From positions 1,107,434 through 1,171,433 of the forward strand of contig JAHBTK010000001.1 in the NCBI GenBank assembly GCA_019638625.1: a stretch of 64,000 bases of DNA, read 5' to 3'. This document shows, piece after piece, positions 52,887 through 61,220 of the stretch. The notes beneath the pieces are model-generated. The model ran no database searches, was not told the DNA's origin, and saw nothing but the letters and a program-made list of their open reading frames with translations. The stretch's first letter is position 1; each line of letters begins with the position of its first letter. A program made the translations under genes and the position numbers. The stretch is from Chitinophagaceae bacterium. GTDB taxonomy: Bacteria > Bacteroidota > Bacteroidia > Chitinophagales > Chitinophagaceae.

Positions 52887-53975
52887 ATGACTATACCAAT
52901 AACCATAACCCGGGTAGTTGCTATTTTTTTTATTATAAAAGTTATGATAATATCTACGATTCAGCTTCATGCACAACAGGTACCTGTTTTAACCGGACTA
53001 CCGGCCTTACCCGATAAAAATGGATTCGCGGGTATGTTTGCTGGAGTAAGCGGGGGAAAACTGTTTTGTATGGGAGGAGCCAACTTCCCCGAAAAAATGC
53101 CGTGGCAGGGGGGAAAGAAAAGGTGGTATGACAATATCTATATGCTGAAAGACGGAAATAAATGGGTAAAATTATCTCAACGGCTTACACAGCCCATTGC
53201 CTATGGTGTTTCTATATCTTACCAGGATGAAATTTTCCTGATTGGTGGATGTGATAGAGACCAGCATTTTAATCGTGTGATTAGCTATAAATGGACTGGA
53301 AAGTCGCTGGAATATCAGGAGTATCCTCCACTTCCCATTCCCATGGCTTACATGGCCGGTACGCTTATAAAAGATAAAATTATTGTAGCAGGCGGGATGG
53401 AGATACCTGAAGGGACCGCACTTCGCAGAAGCTTTATTCTTGACCTGCAAAGCCTGCAGCAGGGATGGGCAGAAATTGACCCCTGGCCGGGACCGGAAAG
53501 AGTGTTACCCGTATGCGCATCGTCAGAAAATGATTTTTATTTGTTTAGCGGAGAAACAACCGTTACGAACAGGATTGGAACAAAATTACCGTTGATATTA
53601 CAAGATGCATACCGTCTTAAAATAGATGCTACTGACAAAAACCATCCTTATAAATGGCAACTCCTGTCTCCCATTCCTAAAGGCGTGGCTGCCGCCGCCA
53701 CGCCCCTGCCGGTGTTAAAAGATGGCAGATTCTTTTTTTGGGGAGGTGTGGATGCGCTGTCACGGCTTCATGAGGATCCTGCCACATTTCCGGGGATCCC
53801 GGATGATATCCTGTTGTATGATCCCGCCAAAGACCTGTGGAGCTATTTAAAAAAGGAGGCGGTCTTTCCTGCAAGAGTTACTCTTCCTGTTGTATTTTGG
53901 AAGGATCAATGGATATTCATCAGCGGTGAGGTAAGGCCAGGGGTGAGAACAAACACGATAACAGCACTGAAATGA
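52887..53975 (+). CDS. NanM-like cyclically permuted mutarotase (Kelch propeller)
   Basis: A 362-residue exported Kelch-repeat propeller similar to N-acetylneuraminate mutarotase NanM/YjhT. The signal runs to about residue 30 (LHAQQ). Kelch blades show GMFAGVSGGKLFCMGGANFPEKMPW, IFLIGGCD, KIIVAGGMEIP, LFSGET and FFFWGGVD. NanM speeds anomer interconversion of sialic acid in the periplasm before uptake. It is a good indicator that a sialic-acid-like or related reducing sugar is imported, but propeller specificity can change. Confidence 0.85.
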   Translation: MTIPITITRVVAIFFIIKVMIISTIQLHAQQVPVLTGLPALPDKNGFAGMFAGVSGGKLFCMGGANFPEKMPWQGGKKRWYDNIYMLKDGNKWVKLSQRLTQPIAYGVSISYQDEIFLIGGCDRDQHFNRVISYKWTGKSLEYQEYPPLPIPMAYMAGTLIKDKIIVAGGMEIPEGTALRRSFILDLQSLQQGWAEIDPWPGPERVLPVCASSENDFYLFSGETTVTNRIGTKLPLILQDAYRLKIDATDKNHPYKWQLLSPIPKGVAAAATPLPVLKDGRFFFWGGVDALSRLHEDPATFPGIPDDILLYDPAKDLWSYLKKEAVFPARVTLPVVFWKDQWIFISGEVRPGVRTNTITALK

Positions 53976-53988
53976 TAAATGATCTGTA

Positions 53989-54930
53989 ATGGAATACGTT
54001 AATAAAGCCGGTTTACATATCTCACGTTTAACATTGGGGACGGTGGCATTGGGAATGAACTACGGGATATCCAATGATTCGGGACAACCTTCCGATCAGG
54101 AATCGCAGGAGATCCTTTCGACAGCGTTTGATCTGGGCATCAACACATTTGATACGGCCAACGATTATGGCTGTGCCGAAGCGCTCATAGGTAAATATTT
54201 CGGACACCCAAAAAATGAGAGGGAACCTGTAATCGTAACAAAATTTAAATTGAACGCTAAAGATATTTTCAACAGAAAGAAGATAAGGGAAGAAGCATTG
54301 AAGAGTATACAGGCATCACTGCGATCGTTACAAATAAAACAAGTGCCGATTGTATTGTATCATAAGGACGAGCACGTTCCGGCAGGAATTTTAATGGATA
54401 TATTGCCACCGATTTTTGCTGAATTGAAGAAGGAAGGACTCGTGAATATCACAGGGATCTCCCTCTATTACCCCAACGAAATAGAAACGCTCGTTAAAGA
54501 AGACTTATTTCAGGCCTTTCAGATCCCCATGAATGTGTTTGACTGGAGGCTTATAAGAACAGGGATGTTACCTGCCTTAAACCGGTCGGATAAAATAGTA
54601 TTTATTAGAAGTGTATTTCTGCAGGGGTTGTTTTTTATGAATGCAGCATCTTTGAAAGGCAAGCTCACCGGCGCGGAAAAGTATCTGAACGGGTTAAAGC
54701 ATATAGCACAGCAGGAAGGAATTAGCGTTACTCAACTTGCCTTTTCGTTTGTGCGGGATACTGAAGGCATTACCAGCCTGATATTTGGAGCTGTCAACAC
54801 GAGGCAGATAAAAGAAAATATACACCTGCTCAACGGGCCCTCTCTTAGTGCGAAAGCCAGAAATGATATTGAGACATTGGTATTTGATATACCAGAAGAT
54901 ATAATCGTTCCCGGTAAATGGTTGAATTAA
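53989..54930 (+). CDS. Aldo/keto reductase
   Basis: A 313-residue NAD(P)H-dependent reductase. The catalytic tetrad is visible: Asp in FDTAND and Tyr in DYGCAEALIG, Lys in VTKFKLNA, and His in LYHKDE. The C-terminal FGAVNTRQIKENI binds the cofactor. It would reduce an aldehyde or ketone sugar intermediate. It is 13 bp after the mutarotase and 9 bp before an SDR in the same operon. Confidence 0.9.
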   Translation: MEYVNKAGLHISRLTLGTVALGMNYGISNDSGQPSDQESQEILSTAFDLGINTFDTANDYGCAEALIGKYFGHPKNEREPVIVTKFKLNAKDIFNRKKIREEALKSIQASLRSLQIKQVPIVLYHKDEHVPAGILMDILPPIFAELKKEGLVNITGISLYYPNEIETLVKEDLFQAFQIPMNVFDWRLIRTGMLPALNRSDKIVFIRSVFLQGLFFMNAASLKGKLTGAEKYLNGLKHIAQQEGISVTQLAFSFVRDTEGITSLIFGAVNTRQIKENIHLLNGPSLSAKARNDIETLVFDIPEDIIVPGKWLN

Positions 54931-54939
54931 AATAAAGGT

Positions 54940-55728
54940 ATGAATATATTCAGAATTGATCAGAAGGTGGCATTGATAACCGGAGGCGCCGGGTACTATG
55001 GGAAGCCCATTTGCATGGCGCTCGCAGAAGCAGGTGCAAGGGTGATCATTGCATCGCGCAGCGCAGACAAGTGTGAAGAGTTTGCACAGTTCCTAAGAGA
55101 AAAGGGATATCTGGCTAAAGGTGTTCATCTGGACCTGGGAAATGAATCCTCTATTACCAAAGTCATAAAATCGATTGTTGAGCAATATGGCAGAATTGAC
55201 ATCCTGGTGAACAATGCCGTGTCCAGAGAGGGCTTTAAAAATCTCGAAGACCTGGATAAGAAAAGTCTTGAAGATTCACAATTAATTAATTCAACAGGCC
55301 TGATGCTGATCACCAAGGCTGCAATTGGATTTATGCGCCGTCAGGGCAGTGGAAATATCATCAATATCGGCTCTATCCAGGGAGTAATGGGTCCGCATTT
55401 CCCGGTTTACGGAGATACGGGAATGACCAGCCCGGTCAACTATACTTATGACAAATGGGGAATGGTTGGTTTTACCAAGTGGATTGCCAATTATTACGGA
55501 AAATTTAATATAAGAGCGAATTGTATCAGCCCCGGTGGTTATGGCCCTGGCGTTGCTGAAAGCATAGGAGAAAATGAATTTGTGGCAAACTATAAAAAGC
55601 TCACTCCCCTGGGGAGGTTTGCAAATGATGATGACATCAAGGGACCGATCGTTTTTCTTGCTTCTGAAGCGTCCGCCTATGTAACAGGGCACAATCTCCT
55701 GGTAGATGGTGGATGGACGAGTTGGTAA
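54940..55728 (+). CDS. Short-chain dehydrogenase/reductase (gluconate 5-dehydrogenase-like)
   Basis: A 262-residue SDR with TGGAGYYGKPI (NAD motif, residues about 15-25), NNAVSREG, Ser in NIGSIQG, and the YxxxK pair in NYTYDKWGMVGF. The opening FRIDQKVALITGG and the end DGGWTSW are typical of SDRs acting on sugar acids. It is only distantly related to the SDR at 39720. Substrate unknown. Confidence 0.88.
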   Translation: MNIFRIDQKVALITGGAGYYGKPICMALAEAGARVIIASRSADKCEEFAQFLREKGYLAKGVHLDLGNESSITKVIKSIVEQYGRIDILVNNAVSREGFKNLEDLDKKSLEDSQLINSTGLMLITKAAIGFMRRQGSGNIINIGSIQGVMGPHFPVYGDTGMTSPVNYTYDKWGMVGFTKWIANYYGKFNIRANCISPGGYGPGVAESIGENEFVANYKKLTPLGRFANDDDIKGPIVFLASEASAYVTGHNLLVDGGWTSW

Positions 55729-55782
55729 ACGCTTACCTTTTAATCTTAAATCATCGGATCCGGCCGGTTAAAATTTATTTAC

Positions 55783-57009
55783 ATGACAACAGTTACAAAA
55801 CCTGGTATACGTGGATGGATGGTCGTTATCATGCTCTGCTTCGTTGGGGTATTGAACTACCTCGACAGGATAATGATCACCACAATGCGCAGCTCCCTTA
55901 CGGAGGCCATTCCAATGACTGATGCAGAGTTCGGGTTGCTGACATCCGTATTTCTTTGGGTCTATGGACTGTTAAGCCCCTTTGCGGGCTACCTGGCCGA
56001 CAGGTTTAACAGGAGCAGGGTAATCATCATCAGTTTGTTTGTATGGTCTGTTGTTACCTGGCTCACCTCTTATGCCACTTCCTTTGAAACCTTGCTGGCT
56101 ACCCGTGCACTCATGGGTATCAGCGAAGCCTGTTACATTCCCGCTGCGCTGGCCCTGATCGCAGATTATCACAGCAGTTCTTCGAGATCATTGGCAACAG
56201 GCATTCATATGGCAGGTATTATGGTAGGTCAAAGCCTGGGTTTTGTAGGAGGATGGATTGCTGAAGATCACACATGGACATATGCATTCAGCATATTTGG
56301 TATTATAGGAATGCTGTATGCCTTCATCCTCTTTTTTGCGCTGAAGGACCCTCCCCACAAAAAAGAATTGCATAAAGTGCAAAAGGATAGGTCAGTCGGA
56401 TTTTTGAAAGGGATCAAAACGCTGTTCACTTACCGATCATTTAATCTTATGATCGCTTTTTGGGGAGTTACCAGCATGGTGACCTGGACTTTGGTAGGCT
56501 GGCTACCTACCTACTACAAGGAACAGTTCGACCTTTCACAATCAATAGCAGGGTTATATGCTACGGGATATTTATACCCTGCTTCAATTATAGGCTTGTT
56601 ATTAGGAGGCTTTTTAGCCGACCGGTATAGCAGGGCTGACAACAAAGCACGGATACTCGTAACGGTAGTGGGGCTCTGCATTGCCGCTCCTTCAGTATTT
56701 ATTGCTGCCAGCACAGACATCATAGCGCTTGCAGTAGTTTGCTTTGTTCTCTATATCATCACAAAATCATTTAGTGATACCAATACGATGCCTATATTAT
56801 GCCTCGTGGTAGACCCCGGTTATCGTGCAACGGCATACGGTATCCTTAACTTATTCGGTTGTTTGTTGGGTGGGATAGGGTTATACTTGAGTGGCTGGCT
56901 CCATGATCACCATGTTCACCTGGGGCAAATATATCAGGTGGGTGCATTCCTGCTATTGGGAGGGGCAATTTTACTATTTATGGTACGCCCCCGGTTTAAA
57001 GAAGTCTAA
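55783..57009 (+). CDS. MFS transporter (anion:cation symporter-like)
   Basis: A 408-residue major facilitator with about 12 hydrophobic helices and the loop motif GYLADRFNRSRV between helices 2 and 3, plus LGGFLADRYSRAD in the second half. NYLDRIMITTMR near the start is typical of the ACS family, which takes up sugar acids, hexuronates and other organic anions. As the inner-membrane partner of SusC/SusD and the periplasmic enzymes it would bring the trimmed substrate into the cytoplasm. An acidic sugar is the favoured cargo. Confidence 0.9.
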   Translation: MTTVTKPGIRGWMVVIMLCFVGVLNYLDRIMITTMRSSLTEAIPMTDAEFGLLTSVFLWVYGLLSPFAGYLADRFNRSRVIIISLFVWSVVTWLTSYATSFETLLATRALMGISEACYIPAALALIADYHSSSSRSLATGIHMAGIMVGQSLGFVGGWIAEDHTWTYAFSIFGIIGMLYAFILFFALKDPPHKKELHKVQKDRSVGFLKGIKTLFTYRSFNLMIAFWGVTSMVTWTLVGWLPTYYKEQFDLSQSIAGLYATGYLYPASIIGLLLGGFLADRYSRADNKARILVTVVGLCIAAPSVFIAASTDIIALAVVCFVLYIITKSFSDTNTMPILCLVVDPGYRATAYGILNLFGCLLGGIGLYLSGWLHDHHVHLGQIYQVGAFLLLGGAILLFMVRPRFKEV

Positions 57010-57118
57010 TCAATCAAATTGATCCTGAGGGATAAAATAATGCAACTAAAAGGTAAGTAAACAAAAAAAAGGCTTTTTTTCCTGAATAGCTTTACATGGT
57101 AACAATACCATAACTGCA

Positions 57119-59557
57119 ATGGGACAAAAAAACTTTACCCTTAACCTCAGCGAGGTCGGCATCAACGACATAGACAAAGTGGGTGGGAAAAACGCATCCC
57201 TGGGCGAGATGCTCAAGAATCTTACTTCACTGGGCATCCGGATTCCTTCCGGCTTTGTGATCACCGTGGATACTTACCGGGAATTTATCCGGTTCAATAA
57301 CCTGGAAGGCACTATTAGTCATATCATCACTACCATTGATTACAACCAGTTGGAATCGCTGCGCAGGGGAGGCGCCCAGATCAGGTTGCTGATCCGTAAT
57401 GGCCGATTCCCCAAAGGGATGAGCGAGTCGGTGATCGCAGCCTATGAAAAAATGTCGCAGGAATATGGTCAGGAATATACCGATGTAGCGGTGCGATCGT
57501 CGGCAACAGCAGAAGATTTACCCGACGCTTCGTTTGCCGGGCAGCAGGAAACCTATCTGAATGTCAGAGGTCCTGCTTCACTTATGGACGCAGTGAGAAA
57601 CTGCTTTTCAAGTCTTTTTACCGACCGGGCGATCAGCTATCGCCAGTCATTCGGGTATGATCATTTCTCAGTAGGGCTAAGCCTTTGCGTTCAAAAGATG
57701 GTACGAAGCGACCTGGGCGCCTCGGGAGTGGCTTTTAGCCTTGACACCGAGAGCGGGTTCAGAGATGCGGTGGTGATCAATGGTTCTTTTGGCCTGGGTG
57801 AAATGATCGTTCAGGGCGCCGTATCCCCCGACGAGTTCATCGTTTTCAAGCCAGGGCTTAAAAAAGGGCTTCATTCCATTATTGAGAAAAAGCTGGGCGT
57901 TAAGGATAAAATGATGGTGTATGGCGACAAGCCCGATGAGCGGGTTAGGATCATTTCGACGGAGAAAGGATTTCAGCAGCGTTTTTGTATCCTTGATGAA
58001 CAGGTAGTGCAACTGGCGCAATGGGTTGTGGCAATAGAAGAATATTATTCCGGGCTAAAAGCAAAGTGGACGCCGATGGATGTGGAGTGGGCTGTAGATG
58101 GACTGTCTAAAGAACTCTTTATTGTGCAGGCGCGGCCGGAGACGATCCATTCCAGGAAAGACCATGCATTAATTACAGAGTACAGCATTAATGATAATGA
58201 CCGGAGTGCTAAAGTGCTGGTTGAAGGAATAGCTGTGGGGGACAAGATAGCAGGAGGGAAAGTGAATATTCTTTATTCGATGGATAAGCGGGTGATCGAC
58301 GGGCACGAATTCGTTGAAGGAGATGTGTTGGTAACAGATATGACGGATCCTGATTGGGAACCCATTATGAAAAAAGCTTCCGCCATCGTTACCAACAAAG
58401 GTGGGCGTACCTGTCACGCGGCTATTGTAGCAAGGGAATTGGGTGTGCCTGCGATCGTGGGATGCGGAAATGCAACGGATATATTACAGGAAGGGGATTT
58501 CGTTACGGTAAGCTGCGGTGAAGGTGAAACCGGTTTCGTGTATAACGGTGATATTCCTTTTGACCGGAAAGAATACAACCTGCACGATCTGCCAGCCATT
58601 CAAACAGCGTTGATGCTCAATGTGGCCTCTCCTGCGATGAGCTTCCAGTTTTCACACCTGCCGAATAAGGGAGTGGGACTGGCCCGGGAAGAGTTCATCA
58701 TTAATAATTATATCCAGGTACATCCCCTTGCACTTCTGCAGCACAGGCAGATAGACGATGAGGAGCTCACAAAGGAGATTGTAAAAAGAATATCGGGGTA
58801 TGAAGATGAACAGGACTTTTTTATAAAAAAACTTTCTTACGGAATTGCCAAGATCGCTGCTTCATTTTATCCCAACAAGGTAATCGTTCGGTTCAGCGAT
58901 TTTAAAACCAACGAGTACTACAACCTCCTGGGAGGAAAGTATTTTGAACCGAAGGAAGAAAACCCCATGATTGGATGGAGAGGAGCATCGAGGTATTATT
59001 CCGACCGCTACAAAGAGGCATTCGGGCTGGAGTGCAGGGCGATTAGAATCGTAAGAGAGGAACTGGGGCTGGAAAATGTGGTCGTTATGATTCCCTTTTG
59101 CAGAACGGTGGAAGAGCTGCATAAAGTAACAGAAGTTATGAAAACCTTCGGATTGGAAAGAGGAAAACAGGGGCTGGAGCTTTACCTCATGGCAGAGCTT
59201 CCATCAAATATTATTCTTGCTGATGAGTTTTCAAAGCATATTGATGGTTTTTCCATTGGTTCCAATGATCTTACCCAGTTGACGCTGGGCCTCGACAGGG
59301 ACTCATCCCTGGTGGCACATCTGTATGATGAACGGAACGTTGCTGTAAGATCCATGATCTCCAGCCTGATTAGGGTGGCAAAAAAGAATAAAGTGAAGGT
59401 GGGCATATGCGGGCAGGGACCTTCAGACTTCCCCGACTTTACCCGGTTCCTGGTTGAGCAGGGAATAGACAGCATTTCCGTCACTCCCGATTCGGTTGTT
59501 AAAACCATAAAAACGATTGCCTCTGTTGAAAATGAACTTAAAAAGAATAAAGAATAA
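57119..59557 (+). CDS. ppsA: Phosphoenolpyruvate synthase
   Basis: An 812-residue PEP synthase that makes PEP from pyruvate and ATP. N-terminal ATP-grasp part begins VGGKNASLGEM; the phosphohistidine motif GGRTCHAAIVARELG gives His433; the C-terminal barrel has SIGSNDLTQLTLG and GICGQGPSD with the catalytic Cys. Length and order are standard. Its place in a catabolic locus next to FBPase suggests that the substrate yields pyruvate as a main product and that sugars are then rebuilt. No operator is seen in its own 110-bp leader, so it may depend on read-through. Confidence 0.95.
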   Translation: MGQKNFTLNLSEVGINDIDKVGGKNASLGEMLKNLTSLGIRIPSGFVITVDTYREFIRFNNLEGTISHIITTIDYNQLESLRRGGAQIRLLIRNGRFPKGMSESVIAAYEKMSQEYGQEYTDVAVRSSATAEDLPDASFAGQQETYLNVRGPASLMDAVRNCFSSLFTDRAISYRQSFGYDHFSVGLSLCVQKMVRSDLGASGVAFSLDTESGFRDAVVINGSFGLGEMIVQGAVSPDEFIVFKPGLKKGLHSIIEKKLGVKDKMMVYGDKPDERVRIISTEKGFQQRFCILDEQVVQLAQWVVAIEEYYSGLKAKWTPMDVEWAVDGLSKELFIVQARPETIHSRKDHALITEYSINDNDRSAKVLVEGIAVGDKIAGGKVNILYSMDKRVIDGHEFVEGDVLVTDMTDPDWEPIMKKASAIVTNKGGRTCHAAIVARELGVPAIVGCGNATDILQEGDFVTVSCGEGETGFVYNGDIPFDRKEYNLHDLPAIQTALMLNVASPAMSFQFSHLPNKGVGLAREEFIINNYIQVHPLALLQHRQIDDEELTKEIVKRISGYEDEQDFFIKKLSYGIAKIAASFYPNKVIVRFSDFKTNEYYNLLGGKYFEPKEENPMIGWRGASRYYSDRYKEAFGLECRAIRIVREELGLENVVVMIPFCRTVEELHKVTEVMKTFGLERGKQGLELYLMAELPSNIILADEFSKHIDGFSIGSNDLTQLTLGLDRDSSLVAHLYDERNVAVRSMISSLIRVAKKNKVKVGICGQGPSDFPDFTRFLVEQGIDSISVTPDSVVKTIKTIASVENELKKNKE

Positions 59558-59612
59558 GCGTGCAACCACCTGCAATATGGGGTTCTGCATTTAAACGAAT
59601 GATAAGATTATT

Positions 59613-60659
59613 ATGAAGCAGGAAAAAATGACGCTTGATGAATTCAGGTTGTCTGAACTCAGACTATACCCTAACGCAACAGGGGAGCTAAGTAATCTTT
59701 TAAGGGAAATCGGTCTTGCTGCTAAGCGGATCTACTCCGTTATTTCGCGTAATGGCGAACCAGGCATTTCAGACAGTACGGACATGAGGAACACTTCCGG
59801 CGAAATTGTCAAGCCATTAGACCGGTATGCCCATCAGGAGCTATTGACCGTGCTGAAGCACAGCTTAAGCTGCGCCGGCATTGTCAGCGAGGAGGAGGAA
59901 AACATCCTGGTATTTAATAATAAAGGCAATAACAACAGCCGGTATGTGGTCATGTTCGATCCGATTGACGGGAGCTCCAATTGCAATAACTGCATGACAG
60001 TGGGGACTATCTTTGGCATCTACCGGAGATGTACGGAAGCAGGAACGCCCTGCTCGGCCAAAGATTTCCTTCAGACCGGGCGGAATCTTGCAGCAGCAGG
60101 ATATATCATTTATGGGGTCAGCACGATGATGGTATATGCCACTAAAAGAGGGGTGAACGGGTTTACGCTCGATCCATCCATTGGTGAGTTCTGCCTTTCT
60201 CATCCTGCGATCCGTTGCCCGGAAGCCGGAAGGATATACTCCGTTAATGAAAGTAATATCCTCAATTTCGGATCGGCAGTAGGGCAGTACATTAAAAGTA
60301 TGCAGCAGTATAATCTTGCCTATCCGGGGTTTTTTACAGCGCGATATGTAGGATCAATGGTAGCAGATTTGCACAGAACATTACTGGAAGGAGGTATTTT
60401 TCTATACCCTGCCACAGAAGATCATCAGGACGGTAAATTGAGGCTGATGTATGAATGCAATCCGTTCGCATTTATTTTTGAAGCAGCCGGGGGAATGGCC
60501 ATAGACGGCTACCGGGAGATATTGAGCATCGCCCCTGTCAATATACATCAGCGCACCCCTTTGTTCATAGGAAGCAGGGATATGGTCACCCGGCTCAGCC
60601 GTTTTATAAAATATGAAAACAGAACAGGATCGGGGTATCCTCCGACCTGTTCGACTTAG
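59613..60659 (+). CDS. fbp: Class 1 fructose-1,6-bisphosphatase
   Basis: A 348-residue sugar phosphatase of gluconeogenesis. The metal-binding signature FDPIDGSSN is at about residue 115, SEEEENI supplies further acidic ligands, and GGIFLYPATEDHQDGKLRLMYECNP is the late family segment (spanning about 262-286). Length matches class 1 enzymes. It follows PEP synthase by 55 bp, so the pair makes up the two irreversible gluconeogenic steps. Whether it is under the locus control is not shown. Confidence 0.95.
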   Translation: MKQEKMTLDEFRLSELRLYPNATGELSNLLREIGLAAKRIYSVISRNGEPGISDSTDMRNTSGEIVKPLDRYAHQELLTVLKHSLSCAGIVSEEEENILVFNNKGNNNSRYVVMFDPIDGSSNCNNCMTVGTIFGIYRRCTEAGTPCSAKDFLQTGRNLAAAGYIIYGVSTMMVYATKRGVNGFTLDPSIGEFCLSHPAIRCPEAGRIYSVNESNILNFGSAVGQYIKSMQQYNLAYPGFFTARYVGSMVADLHRTLLEGGIFLYPATEDHQDGKLRLMYECNPFAFIFEAAGGMAIDGYREILSIAPVNIHQRTPLFIGSRDMVTRLSRFIKYENRTGSGYPPTCST

Positions 60660-61220
60660 TGCGGCCCGATTATTTTTGAGACAATTTCGGGTAATTGGAG
60701 GGGTACGGGTGCTCCCATCCTGATTTTTGATGGCTGGCTAAGCAGGGGTTTTGCCGCGACTATTTGCTTCTCTATTTCATATTTGTTTTTATTGTACCGT
60801 TTTTTGAAGAAGCTGCATATCAGACAGAGAATACGTACTTATCCATAAAGAAATACTGATGCAACCTGCCAGACTGGAAAAAGAGGTGAGTAATAATAAC
60901 AGGAATATCGAAGTGAGAAGTAAAGACAGTGAAGATATTCTTATGGTGCTGAAAGAGTTGATAGAGAAAAACAAAACAACCTTTCTCAAAGAAACAAAAC
61001 AGGGTTTAAGCATTTATTCCGATTACCAAAAACCCGCACACAAAGCAGCACTGCGAAGCGCTGGTCGCTGTGTCTGGCGCAGGGTTGCTTCTTCTTCGGA
61101 ACCGACTTTCCTGAAGGGGGTAAACCTCTCTGAATCCGCAACGTCCCTCTGGCACAAGATTTTTGCACGGGGACATTGCGGAGAACCAGGTGTATATAAG
61201 GAATAATGGCATTCTACGGT
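60660..61220. other. Intergenic stretch with repeat-like segment and weak ORF
   Basis: 561 bp between FBPase and the convergent cytochrome-type gene. It contains the doubtful small frame at 60859-61206. Its second half (about 61026-61200) is GC-richer and reads like an interspersed repeat. No strong terminator is seen at the convergent ends. Confidence 0.5.
60859..61206 (+). CDS. Doubtful 115-residue ORF, second half repeat-like
   Basis: I do not recognise a function. Residues 1-55 are charged and could be helical (NRNIEVRSKDSEDILMVLKE), while the rest, from HKAALRSAGRCVWRRVASSS on, is rich in Arg, Ser and Cys and resembles translated interspersed repeats that I recall from other Bacteroidota. 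No promoter or ribosome site supports it. It may be non-coding or a fusion of a small gene with a repeat. Confidence 0.25.
   Translation: MQPARLEKEVSNNNRNIEVRSKDSEDILMVLKELIEKNKTTFLKETKQGLSIYSDYQKPAHKAALRSAGRCVWRRVASSSEPTFLKGVNLSESATSLWHKIFARGHCGEPGVYKE

Noticed and set aside
57050..57085. A-run/T-run around GGC as a terminator before ppsA
   Set aside because: It is only a short A/T dyad with almost no GC stem, too weak to call.
18586..60659. Ordinary Neu5Ac (nan) utilisation operon
   Set aside because: NanM-like, NanA-like and sialidase-like genes are present, but NanE, NanK/RokA and N-acylglucosamine 2-epimerase are not seen, the sialidase FRIP motif is absent, and many extra enzymes are unexplained.
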